NCBI GenBank assembly: GCA_023379025.1
Contig: JAMCTH010000004.1
Coordinates: forward strand, 83,740 to 128,197
DNA from: Patescibacteria group bacterium
GTDB lineage: Bacteria > Patescibacteriota > Microgenomatia > UBA10105 > UBA927
Direction of reading: 5' to 3'
Length of the DNA: 44,458 nucleotides
Shown here: positions 34,157-43,758 of the stretch, piece by piece
How the letters are laid out: each line of letters opens with the position of its first letter
Numbering within the stretch: the first letter of the stretch is position 1
Notes under the pieces: generated by a model
Told to the model about the DNA's origin: nothing
The model's input: only the letters and a program-made list of their open reading frames with translations
Databases searched by the model: none
Program-made: the position numbers and the translations under genes

Positions 34157-36156
34157 TACATCTGCTCGAGTGTTTCGATCCCCAAAAGATAGAGCCCGTT
34201 TTTGAGGACCTGAGCAGTGGCCGCAGTGAGCAACAGACGTAGCGTCATAGTGTCAGAAGGTGTCATTGTATCAGAGTTTTTCTTTGATACCCTGACACCT
34301 TGATACGTTGATGCCTTTCCTGTATCTCTGAGGATCGAGTGTTTGGCATAAAACAGGTTATACGCCTGGCCAAGGGAGAAGAGATACGTGCAGATCGTGC
34401 TCGGCGACAGGGTTTTGGCCGCATCGGCGACAACGTCCGGATAAAATACAAGAAGTCTTGCTATCGCGCGCTCCTCCGGATTAAGAAACACGCGGTCATA
34501 GTGAATTTCTTGTGATTTGGTCATTGGGATTTGAGATTTACGCAAGACGCTGCGCGCTCTTGCGTACGTATACTGGAGATACGGTCCGGAGTCACCTTCG
34601 AAGGAAACGGATTCTCCCAGATCAAAAGCGATTTCGGATTGTGGCGATACCTTAAGGAAAGAATATTTTACAGCCGCAACAGCTGCCTTATCGGCGATCA
34701 TATCTTGTTCCTCTTTTGTATAGTTTGAATTACTTTTTTGTAGAATGGTATATATTTCTTTTTTAGCTTCATCGAGGAGCCATTCGCCTAACACTACCTG
34801 CCCGGTACGGCTGCTCATCTTTCCATGCTTCAACTTCACCCACCCATAGATATAATGCTGTTGTTGATCTTTTTGAATTCCCAATAGCTCCTCTACTTTA
34901 AATGTAACCTTAAAAAAGCTCGCCTGTTCGGGACCAACTACATGAATGAGCTTGTCCAGATGACCAAATTCGGTAAATTCTGCAGGCGCTAGCGCAAGTT
35001 CTTTAGCCTCGTAGGTCGGTAGTCCCAGGCTATTGACAAACACCCGCGTGTCCAACCCATAAGGTTTGCCATAAAAGATAATTGCCCCTTCACTTTCCAT
35101 AAGCACTTTTTTCTTGACCGCTTCTCGCGCGCTGTCCACACCGGCCAAACACTCACTCTCAAAGTAATATCGATCAAAGTGAGAGCCAACACGCTTGTAG
35201 ATCGTTTCGAAATAATCAAGACTCCATTGCCTGGTTTCCTTCCAGAGATCATAGATTGTGCCCACAGCATCTTTATTTCCCTTCACGAGGCTAATATAGT
35301 CAAATGATCCCGCTTCAATCCCCTTCTCACGGGCAAAGCGCTGCGCTGATGCATAAATAAGAGCGTTATAGTCTACTATTTGCTCTTTTGCTTTCGGATC
35401 TTCCTCAAACGCGGTAGACCCGGCAGCATATGCCTTTCCTAGAAATTCGACTTTTTCTTTGACGGTTTTTGTTCGAATCGTTGGGATTTGAGATTTGAAG
35501 CTTGGGATTTGCATAAGCCCATACAGGGCTTTTGCTATATGCATGCCGACATCACCTTCATAATTTACTCTGATGACCTGGCTTCCCCAGGCCTCGAGCA
35601 GACGGATAAGTGATTCGGCAGTCGTGATATTGCGGAGGTGCCCGATATGAAAGGATTTGTGCGTATTCGGATGGGCATACTCGACCATAATCTTCTTCTT
35701 TTTAACTTGTTTATCCTGCGTGTCAACGAAGGATCGCGTACCATAGGCCTCACCGTCTTTTATCACTCTGACGATCGTCCTGCTAAGCGCAGCTTCGGTA
35801 AAAAAGATGTTTATGAACCCCGGCGGTACCACGTCAATGTGATCAATATCCTGGAGTAGTAAACTTACGGTCTTTTGTTGTGATATCTTCTGATCTTGAT
35901 TACTCCTATTCAGACCTTGATGTCCAGGCTTGGTCGTTGAGATTTGAGATTTGAGATTTGTAGAAACCTGTAGTGCTATATCCATCGGAGACTTTTTGAG
36001 CTGTTTTGAAAGCCGGAGAGCAATATTTGTAGTATAGTCACCATGTTTCGGATCATCGGAAATTTCGACCTCCGGCACAACATCTGGCACACCAAGGTCA
36101 GTAAGAACGGACTGGAGGAGGAAAGAGATCGCATGTTTCATAGTATGCAGCCTCAA
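34156..36156 (-). CDS. argS: Arginyl-tRNA synthetase with repeat-derived insertions
   Basis: VEYAHPNTHKSFHIGHLRNITTAESL, GWVKLKHGKMSSRTGQVV, TAQVLKNGLYLLGIETLEQM. Confidence 0.96.
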   Translation of the reverse strand: MRLHTMKHAISFLLQSVLTDLGVPDVVPEVEISDDPKHGDYTTNIALRLSKQLKKSPMDIALQVSTNLKSQISTTKPGHQGLNRSNQDQKISQQKTVSLLLQDIDHIDVVPPGFINIFFTEAALSRTIVRVIKDGEAYGTRSFVDTQDKQVKKKKIMVEYAHPNTHKSFHIGHLRNITTAESLIRLLEAWGSQVIRVNYEGDVGMHIAKALYGLMQIPSFKSQIPTIRTKTVKEKVEFLGKAYAAGSTAFEEDPKAKEQIVDYNALIYASAQRFAREKGIEAGSFDYISLVKGNKDAVGTIYDLWKETRQWSLDYFETIYKRVGSHFDRYYFESECLAGVDSAREAVKKKVLMESEGAIIFYGKPYGLDTRVFVNSLGLPTYEAKELALAPAEFTEFGHLDKLIHVVGPEQASFFKVTFKVEELLGIQKDQQQHYIYGWVKLKHGKMSSRTGQVVLGEWLLDEAKKEIYTILQKSNSNYTKEEQDMIADKAAVAAVKYSFLKVSPQSEIAFDLGESVSFEGDSGPYLQYTYARARSVLRKSQIPMTKSQEIHYDRVFLNPEERAIARLLVFYPDVVADAAKTLSPSTICTYLFSLGQAYNLFYAKHSILRDTGKASTYQGVRVSKKNSDTMTPSDTMTLRLLLTAATAQVLKNGLYLLGIETLEQM

Positions 36157-36309
36157 TCATAGCAGAGAAGAGGAATAATGAGAAGAATGGTGTGGTTCTG
36201 TCGACGGAGCGTCCGCTCAGAGTACCTCCCCTCAAAAGAGGAGGTGGTCCGAAAGGACGGTTCGTTCTGCCTTCTCTGCTCAACGAGAAAAAAATAGACT
36301 ACCACAAAT

Positions 36310-36818
36310 AGCTACACCTGTCAATATCCTATAGCAATAGCTAAACAGTTTCCTACCAAAAATCCCCTCAGTATCCGCATGCGGACGCGAGGGGAGTATG
36401 GAACGCCGCAACAGTTGCCGTAGTTGGAGAATCCGCGGAATGAACCCGTGTTCATACCGCAAAATCGTCCAACTACTGCTTTTTCTTCCCTCCTGAGAGG
36501 AGCCAGACTGGCTACATAAAACAACACCAGTCCGTTTCCTATAAGGAGATGCAGTGCAAACACCCCAAGGATGCCTGCCGTCAGGCTTCCACAATCGCAC
36601 GTTTCTCTCAGTCTTCCAGATCATTATTGCTGACATCGTCTCCTTCCGGCCGGAGACTGACGACAATCTCTCGGTAAAGCACAAAGAGCATCAAGAGAGA
36701 TCCGGAAAGAAAAAACTGTTGCGATGTCAAAGAGCAACCGGTATAAAAGCATGGCCATGCTACCAGAGACAAACCGGTAAGTCAAAACGCACCTCTTTAT
36801 TTTTCCTTTACCCGCCAT
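36310..36818 (-). pseudogene. Frameshifted membrane protein remnant
   Basis: YRFVSGSMAMLLYRLLFDIATVFSFRIS / MLFVLYREIVVSLRPEGDDVSNNDLED* / LTAGILGVFALHLLIGNGLVLFYVASLAPLRREEKAVVG in different frames. Confidence 0.4.
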
Positions 36819-37765
36819 GTACGGCCGTCACTCACGATTTCTATATCCCCTTCGGTATCCGTCCGTAGCACCCGGCTCCCTATATGTGCTAACTGCGCGA
36901 GGGTTTCCGGAGTCGGGTGCCCGAACGTATTCCGGCCGACGGAGATAACGGAAAGGACCGGCCGGACGGTTTCAACAAACGACCGGCTCATGCCGGTCTT
37001 TGACCCGTGATGCGGCACCTTTAGCACTTCGACTATCCTGTGTGCTAATTCCTGCCGGTGCACCGGATCAAACTCCGGTTGACTAAGGGAAGCTTCCAGC
37101 ATACCGCGGTATGCGGATTCGACGCGCGTGTCCGCATCCCCGGGAAAGAGCGCATCAAAGTTTCCGTACCGGAGATAGACGATAACACTGAAGTCATTGA
37201 GGTGTTCGGAGGCGGTTGAAGCGCCGAGGACTGCCGCGTTCGGATCCGGAAGGGCGGAGAAGCCGCCCAAACGGGCTTTGGCAAGCTGGACCTCCGTGGG
37301 CCAGAGGACGGAAAGGAACGCATCTCCGATACGGATCTCTTCGCCTGCCGTGACGAAACGCGTTTGGACACCGCCCGCCCGGATGGCGGCCTCAGCCGCT
37401 TCATAAGCGGCCCCCAAACCGCCTACATCGCTTCTCACGAGGTAGTCAACCCTGAAGCGCCGGAGGATTTCCGCCAGTCCGCCGATATGGTCCGCCTCCG
37501 GATGAGTGATGAAGATCATCGATATCCTGCGGTCCCAAAGCGGCATATGCCTGCCGAGGCAGGGAAGCGTTTTGCCGGCATCCGGACCGGTGTCGATAAG
37601 GATGTCCCGGCCGCCGGGCAGCCGGATATACGCCGCGTCTCCCTGCCCGACATTGCAGATGATGATGTGGAGGTTGCGGTCCGGAATGGCACCGGCCAAT
37701 GCTATCAACAAGGCAAGGCCTGTAGCAATACCAAGCACCAATGGGTAAAGCCGGAGGTGTTTCAT
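36797..37765 (-). CDS. ComEC-type metallo-beta-lactamase-fold protein
   Basis: IIICNVGQGDAAYIRLPGGRDILIDTGPD, THPEADHIGGLAEIL, KVPHHGSKTGMS. Confidence 0.92.
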   Translation of the reverse strand: MKHLRLYPLVLGIATGLALLIALAGAIPDRNLHIIICNVGQGDAAYIRLPGGRDILIDTGPDAGKTLPCLGRHMPLWDRRISMIFITHPEADHIGGLAEILRRFRVDYLVRSDVGGLGAAYEAAEAAIRAGGVQTRFVTAGEEIRIGDAFLSVLWPTEVQLAKARLGGFSALPDPNAAVLGASTASEHLNDFSVIVYLRYGNFDALFPGDADTRVESAYRGMLEASLSQPEFDPVHRQELAHRIVEVLKVPHHGSKTGMSRSFVETVRPVLSVISVGRNTFGHPTPETLAQLAHIGSRVLRTDTEGDIEIVSDGRTWRVKEK

Positions 37766-37966
37766 GCCGTATGGTTCCGATAGCTTCTACTGATTGTACT
37801 CATTGTACGAAATACGGCCATCTTATAACAAAAGTTATTCCGTTTTTTTCTGCGTCCCTGCCAGCCTCGGGCTGATATAGTACGCACCAGTCGTACCGAC
37901 ACCCAATCTATGCTCGTCCGGATGGTCCGGTCGCTGTTTTTATACACGCAGAATTAACGCAAACTG

Positions 37967-38887
37967 TTACCACCCTACACTCGCCATGGGCAATCCGGCG
38001 CTCACCCGCACAACCGTCAGGAGATACTCAAGCCACACCCAACAAATCCACGCTGCCGGAATGCCCAGCGGAAGAACGAAAAATCCCAGGACAGCCGCCG
38101 CCCAGCCGGCGATCGTCAGTGGCGCAATAAGAAAACCGATGAGAAGATTTGACAGGGGACTGACCAGTGATATCCGGTGAAACACAATAAGAATAAGCGG
38201 AATGGTAAACACCTGTGCAGCCAGGGTAACCTGGAGATCATCCCGAAGCGTCCGTCCGGCCGTTTCACCGGCGTGGATTAGGACAGACCGGACAAGACGG
38301 AAAAAGGAAGGGTGCGGATTGTCTGCCGGCTCATCGGAACAGGACGTGGCGCCGTCTTTGTGAATGCCCGGGGCGGCGTTACCTCCGCCGCCAAAGAGAA
38401 TGATCCCGAGGGTCGCGAGCACGGAAAGCTCAAAAGAAAGGTCCGTGAGCCACGCCGGACGGTAGAGGAGCATGGAAGCCCCCGCAACCAGCCAGAAAAA
38501 AAGGGTCCACCGTTGTCTGCCGAATACAACAGCCAGAAGCGACAGAATGCCCATAATTGCGGCGCGGATGACGCTCGGGGAAGGACCGATAAACCAAACA
38601 AAACCTATAATAAATATCACTGATAGCAAACTGGCTATGCGTCTGCTAAACCACCGGAGAAGGGTAGTACCCACCATCGCCGTCACGAGAGAAATATTCA
38701 TGCCGGAAAGGGCAATGATGTGGATCGTTCCGGATGTGATGAGCTCCTGCGTCAGGTCCCTGGGTAAGCTCGCCCTGGTGCCGAACAGTATGCCGGCCAG
38801 GAGACCGGCATGCGGCTCCGGGAGAAGCTGTCCCAAAACCGCCGTAAGCGTTGAAACGGAAACTGTTTCCATACCAAGCAATGCCAA
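37967..38887 (-). CDS. comEC: ComEC/Rec2-related competence membrane protein (TM domain only)
   Basis: LLAGILFGTRASLPRDLTQELITSGTIHIIALSGMNISLV, IGPSPSVIRAAIMGIL. Confidence 0.9.
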   Translation of the reverse strand: MALLGMETVSVSTLTAVLGQLLPEPHAGLLAGILFGTRASLPRDLTQELITSGTIHIIALSGMNISLVTAMVGTTLLRWFSRRIASLLSVIFIIGFVWFIGPSPSVIRAAIMGILSLLAVVFGRQRWTLFFWLVAGASMLLYRPAWLTDLSFELSVLATLGIILFGGGGNAAPGIHKDGATSCSDEPADNPHPSFFRLVRSVLIHAGETAGRTLRDDLQVTLAAQVFTIPLILIVFHRISLVSPLSNLLIGFLIAPLTIAGWAAAVLGFFVLPLGIPAAWICWVWLEYLLTVVRVSAGLPMASVGW

Positions 38888-38947
38888 CCTTCACGAAACG
38901 AGCCGTCCCGGGGCATCCTGTGATACCGGTATATAAAACGTCTTGTA

Positions 38948-39583
38948 CTAAAGCGCTAATTGCTCCTTCAGGTTGTCAAAAAGGCTCTGGCTCATCGCCT
39001 TTTTTGCGACCAGTTCCTCAAGCGTCTGGTACGGCCGGCCGGAAATGATTTTCCCGGCAGTTACCGGGCCGACGCCGGGTAACACGTCTAATTCTTCTGA
39101 TGAGGCGGTATTAATGTTAATGAGGTGAGCCACAGATCCGTTTTGCGACAACCCTTGGCCTTGCACTGACGGATCAATGTTGTGCGACGTCTCATCAGCA
39201 ACATACGGTATGTACAATTTTGCTCCGTCCGTGAGTCTTGCCGCCCGGTTCATGGAACCGGCAATATAACCGGTATCGGCATCCGCAAGAAGGCCCCCTG
39301 CCGCCGCAATCGCCTCCCCGACCCGCGACCCCTCAGGCAGTTCTACCGTACCGGGAGCGGTGACGGCCCCTTCAACGTCGACCAGGATTTTCCCGCCCAT
39401 ACGCCCTGAATCCGACGCCTCCGGCGCGATAAACTCAACCGGCGCAGTTGCCGCAAGCGTCCGGAAAAGGAGGACAACCGCAAGGACGATGCAGACGACA
39501 CTGCCGATGCCAAGCGCAAGCGGCACGCGATACAGCTTCAAAAGCGTCTGAAACTCCCCTTCGGTCTCCGGCATCCCTCCCAT
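38948..39583 (-). CDS. comEA: ComEA-like DNA-binding protein (SLBB + HhH)
   Basis: VDVEGAVTAPGTVELPEGSRVGEAIAAAGG; ININTASSEELDVLPGVGPVTAGKIISGRPYQTLEEL. Confidence 0.93.
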   Translation of the reverse strand: MGGMPETEGEFQTLLKLYRVPLALGIGSVVCIVLAVVLLFRTLAATAPVEFIAPEASDSGRMGGKILVDVEGAVTAPGTVELPEGSRVGEAIAAAGGLLADADTGYIAGSMNRAARLTDGAKLYIPYVADETSHNIDPSVQGQGLSQNGSVAHLININTASSEELDVLPGVGPVTAGKIISGRPYQTLEELVAKKAMSQSLFDNLKEQLAL

Positions 39584-39637
39584 TGAAGCATACCCGCCCG
39601 CGCAATGCGGTAAGATAATTTACAAATTGGGGCAGGA

Positions 39638-42600
39638 TCACCGGGTGACGAAATTCAGAAGCTTGCCGGGGATAAAAATGATCTTCTGCTCTTTCGCTTC
39701 ACCTAATGCATGGGCGATCCTGTCGCTTTTTCTTGCACGAGCAAGCACCGTCTCCCGGTCCACCGCTCCGGCAGACGGGAGAGAAAATGTTTCTCGGAGC
39801 TTGCCGTCGACCTGAACTACGACGGTAACCGACGTATCGACCACCTTTGCCGCATCATAGTCGGGCCACGGCGCGCGGTGCACGGACGCGGACGGAACAA
39901 TGCCGGGACCAGTCTCCCCTGCTCTGTGCCAGAGCTCCTCGGTCAGAAACGGCGCAAACGGAGCCAGAAGCCGGAGGAAAATGGAAAGATCAGCCAGTCC
40001 TAACGCCCCGTTTTCATCTGCAACAAGGTTGGTCCACGTCATGAGCGCGGCGATCGCCGTATTGTACCGGCGGTGTTCAATATCGGCAGTAACCTTTTGT
40101 ATCGTCCTCTGTAGCGCCGTTTCAACTTTAGCACCCGATTCCTTTGAGTGCTTTTCTATAGCCGAAAGCGCCATACGCCAAACTCTTCCCACCCACCGGC
40201 TCATGCCTTCCATGGCGCTATCGCGGAAATCCCCGCCCTGATCAAAGGGACCCGTAAACATGAGGTACAGCCGGAGGGCATCTGCGCCGTAGCGCCCGAT
40301 GTAGTCGTCCGGATTGACGACGTTGCCTTTGGATTTGCTCATCTTGGCGCCGTCTTTGATGATGAGCCCATGCGCGTAAAAAACCGGGAACGGCTCGTCA
40401 AATGGCAACAAACCCCAATCATGAAGCGCCATGGTCACGAACCGGCTGTACATGAGGTGGAGGACCGAATGCTCCGCCCCGCCGGTATAAAGGGAAACCG
40501 GGAGCCATGTTTTGGTAATCGCCGGATCCCAAGGCAACTCTAGAGACGCGGCGCGGCGAGTTTGTTCGAGCACCGTCATGCGGCGGTCTGTGCCGGCGGG
40601 TCCTGCCACGGGCGTTCCCCCAAGAATACCCACAAGGGGCGACCCCTTCTTGGGGGTCCCCCTGCCCGCGTCACCCGCCCACGCCGGACCGTTTGACGGA
40701 TGCACAGCAACAAGCGAGCCGCGCATAGCGTCTGACACTCCTTTTTTACGATCGACCTCAGCGACGTTTGATCCGGAATGGACGCTCGGGTATCGGAGGA
40801 AATACCACGAACTATCAAGAAATGTATCGGACACGTCAGTTTCCCGTACAGCCTTCGCGCCGCACGCCGGACACGCCGTTTCATAAAATTCACGGTGCTT
40901 GGCAAGCGGCGACACGCCGTCATCCCCGGGCCGGTAATCCCCGATACGGGGCAAAATAACGGGCAAATCACGCTCCGGCACCGGATACCAGCCCGCCATC
41001 GCTGCGCTCAGGCGCTTGCTGGCGGGCCAACCTGACATATCATTGTTTGATACAATATTCATCACTTTTGCCTCATGAGTGCTAAACCATGAACGGCCCA
41101 CCGCAGCGCATTCTTTACAAAATATCATAGGGATCGGCGGCCCCCAGTAGCGCTGGCGCGAAATGAGCCAGTCGCGGAGATGATACGCGGTGACGCGCTT
41201 CCCCCAGCCTTTTTCCTCAAAATAGTCCATGGTCTTCTGCATGGCACGGGCAAACGGCATGCCGTTTAAGAATCCGGATTGCCGCATCAATCCGTCTCCG
41301 ATGTAGCAGAACGGGTATCGGTCTGCCAAAACCGGCCACAGATCCGTACCGTACCCGTGCGAACGGAAAAATTCGGCACAAAGATCGGGATTGGACAGTA
41401 CCCCGTCTTTTGTAATGACGCCTGCAACCGTTCCGTCTGCCTGCGCAAACGCATGGGGACCGGTAAGTTCATTCCGGACCATCCGTACGACCTTTTCAGA
41501 CATCTGACGGGGTGCAACTACCGCATACTCTTCTCCCCGGTCCTCACCATACACGGCAATTTTTTGCAGGCGGGCGGAAAAATCCGATGAGACAAACTTC
41601 TTTAGGACTACAATATGTACTTCAGTATCAAATGAAATCACGGACCGGATCGGCAATCCGAACGTCCGTGCAAAATCATAATCACGCGCATCATGAGCAG
41701 GACAGGCCTGAATCGCGCCGGTTCCGACGCCCGTCAGGACGAAATCGGATATCCATACGGGCAGACGTTCGCGCGTCACATGGTTCACTGCATACAAACC
41801 GCTGAAGACTCCGGTTTTTTTCTTTCCCTGCCGCTCCCGCTCCTCCCGGCTGACCTGCTGCGTTTTAGTAACGTAACGGCGGATATCAGCAGCCCGTTGC
41901 GCATCTGTCACCTGAAGGATGCGACTGACAAACGGGTGTTCCGGAGAAAGTACGAGGAATGTTGCGGCAAAGTTCACGGGGGTCGTCGTAAAACAGACCA
42001 CCTCTCCGGCGGATGAACCGTCGTTCGTAAGGATGTCGTACGTGATTTCTATTCCCTGTTTTTGTCCTATCCAGTTTTGTTGCGCGACCTTGACCTTTTC
42101 TGTCCAATCCAGCTTCTTCAGATTGTCCAATAATTTTCCCGCATATGCGGTAATTCTAAAAAACCATTGATCTAACAATCTTTTTTCTACTATATTCCCG
42201 CATCTTTCACAACACCCGTCGATCACCTGTTCGTCCGCAAGGACCGTCTTACAGCTCGGGCACCAGTTTACTTCTGCTTTCCCCCGATACGCCAATCCGT
42301 GTTTAAACATCTGCACAAAGAGCCACTGGGTCCAGCGGTAATACCCCGGATCGTACGTTTCCACCGTCCTCGTCCAATCGTACATGGCGCCGATGGTATG
42401 GAGCTGCTCATAAAACCGCTTCTCGGTCACTTCCGCATGGTCCATGGGGTGCCGGCCGATTTTGAGCGCATAGTTTTCACTGTGTATGCCGAAACCGTCC
42501 AGGCCGATAGGCTCAAAAACTTCATACCCTTGGAGCCGCTTAAACCGCCCGTAAATATCCGACCCGGTAAACGCGTACATGTTTCCGACATGAAGCCCCT

Positions 42601-42772
42601 CCGCAGACGGATACGGAAACATCATGAGATTGTAGAACGGGCCTTTCCGCCGGGACCGTTTGGCGGATTTCACTCCGGAAATGGCGGCAACATCCAGGCG
42701 TTCCTTTTCCCATACGGCGCGCCAGGCCCTTTCTATGGCTGTGTGGTCGTAGCGTGCTCCCTGCCGTTTCAT
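39638..42772 (-). CDS. leuS: Leucyl-tRNA synthetase (ORF extends to 42877; ATG at 42772 preferred)
   Basis: PYPSAEGLHVGNMYAFTGSDIYGRFKRLQGY, GLAYRGKAEVNWCPSCKTVLADEQV, DGAKMSKSKGNVVNPDDYIGRYGADALRLYLMF. Confidence 0.96.
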   Translation of the reverse strand: MKRQGARYDHTAIERAWRAVWEKERLDVAAISGVKSAKRSRRKGPFYNLMMFPYPSAEGLHVGNMYAFTGSDIYGRFKRLQGYEVFEPIGLDGFGIHSENYALKIGRHPMDHAEVTEKRFYEQLHTIGAMYDWTRTVETYDPGYYRWTQWLFVQMFKHGLAYRGKAEVNWCPSCKTVLADEQVIDGCCERCGNIVEKRLLDQWFFRITAYAGKLLDNLKKLDWTEKVKVAQQNWIGQKQGIEITYDILTNDGSSAGEVVCFTTTPVNFAATFLVLSPEHPFVSRILQVTDAQRAADIRRYVTKTQQVSREERERQGKKKTGVFSGLYAVNHVTRERLPVWISDFVLTGVGTGAIQACPAHDARDYDFARTFGLPIRSVISFDTEVHIVVLKKFVSSDFSARLQKIAVYGEDRGEEYAVVAPRQMSEKVVRMVRNELTGPHAFAQADGTVAGVITKDGVLSNPDLCAEFFRSHGYGTDLWPVLADRYPFCYIGDGLMRQSGFLNGMPFARAMQKTMDYFEEKGWGKRVTAYHLRDWLISRQRYWGPPIPMIFCKECAAVGRSWFSTHEAKVMNIVSNNDMSGWPASKRLSAAMAGWYPVPERDLPVILPRIGDYRPGDDGVSPLAKHREFYETACPACGAKAVRETDVSDTFLDSSWYFLRYPSVHSGSNVAEVDRKKGVSDAMRGSLVAVHPSNGPAWAGDAGRGTPKKGSPLVGILGGTPVAGPAGTDRRMTVLEQTRRAASLELPWDPAITKTWLPVSLYTGGAEHSVLHLMYSRFVTMALHDWGLLPFDEPFPVFYAHGLIIKDGAKMSKSKGNVVNPDDYIGRYGADALRLYLMFTGPFDQGGDFRDSAMEGMSRWVGRVWRMALSAIEKHSKESGAKVETALQRTIQKVTADIEHRRYNTAIAALMTWTNLVADENGALGLADLSIFLRLLAPFAPFLTEELWHRAGETGPGIVPSASVHRAPWPDYDAAKVVDTSVTVVVQVDGKLRETFSLPSAGAVDRETVLARARKSDRIAHALGEAKEQKIIFIPGKLLNFVTR
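40609..40668. repeat. GC-rich nested palindrome inside leuS
   Basis: CGGGC..CCCCCAAG..AAGGGG-cga-CCCCTT-CTTGGGGG..GCCCG. Confidence 0.75.
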
Positions 42773-43206
42773 AGGCTTAAGTATAACGGAAACCATGCGG
42801 TTTCTCCAGAGAGAGAGATGAGAGAGACCCGGCCCATGTGCACGGACGGCGTCTGCCGGCACAGTGCGGTCTCTCAAACTATAAGGCCGTGAGCAAAATT
42901 ACTATAGGAAAAAATAGAAAATGTCCCGCTGCAATAAGCCGTTAATTTCCCGCATACATCCTGACTGCATTTTTTCAATTCCCGCAAAATATCTTCCGAA
43001 CATAACTACATCAATCAATATTTATTGGTTAAATATATAGTTTGTATTCTTAAATAAAGCTGTTTAAATAATGCGGGAATATGTGAAATATCACGGTATT
43101 CCCGAAAAGCCGTTTCCGGTATTCCCTCCGACCTCGTAACTTTCTACTACTTAACTATATCATCAACCTCTTGACAGGCTTATTATATAAAGTGTTTACT
43201 GTATGT

Positions 43207-43752
43207 ATGGTAAATCTAATATGGTCTAATATCCCGGATTATCAAGCATTTCTCGAAACATTGTTTGAAACATTTTTAATCCGCAAAAAGGTATCGGAAA
43301 AGACACGCAAAAACTATAAAAGCGACCTCCGGCATTTCTTTTCCTGGGCATCGCACACGAACGAATCGCTCCCGCTCCCGAACACGGCACCACACCTCCC
43401 GTCCGGCGAAACGGAAAAACTTACCCTGTATATCGCCGCAATCCGCGCTGAGCATATCGCGGCCTACATTCGCGATAGCCAACGCGCCCGCACGCCGCTT
43501 GCCACCATCAACCGGCGCTTATCTTCCCTCCGGATGCTCTATCGTTTTGCCGAAGAAGAAGGCTGGATCCATGAAAATCCGATGAACTGCGTCCGCAATG
43601 TCCGGGGGCAGGAAAACGGCAGGGAGAATCCCCGGGATCTTATCAACGCCTTTTCCCGGTATCTTGCAGAAGAAGGCGCGTCAAAAACGACAGTCCGTAC
43701 CTATACCGCCGATGCCGCGGATTTTCTCACCTGGCTTGCGGCACAATCCTGA
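43207..43752 (+). CDS. Tyrosine-recombinase core-binding (SAM-like) domain protein lacking a catalytic domain
   Basis: ETFLIRKKVSEKTRKNYKSDLRHFFSWA...EHIAAYIRDSQRARTPLATINRRLSSLRMLYRFAEEEGWIHENP, then a second partial domain FSRYLAEEGASKTTVRTYTADAADFLTWL*. Confidence 0.8.
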   Translation: MVNLIWSNIPDYQAFLETLFETFLIRKKVSEKTRKNYKSDLRHFFSWASHTNESLPLPNTAPHLPSGETEKLTLYIAAIRAEHIAAYIRDSQRARTPLATINRRLSSLRMLYRFAEEEGWIHENPMNCVRNVRGQENGRENPRDLINAFSRYLAEEGASKTTVRTYTADAADFLTWLAAQS

Positions 43753-43758
43753 ACACCC

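Noticed and set aside
42880-43170. AT-rich gap as a replication origin
   Set aside because: No DnaA-box cluster (TTATNCACA) or origin-linked genes nearby.
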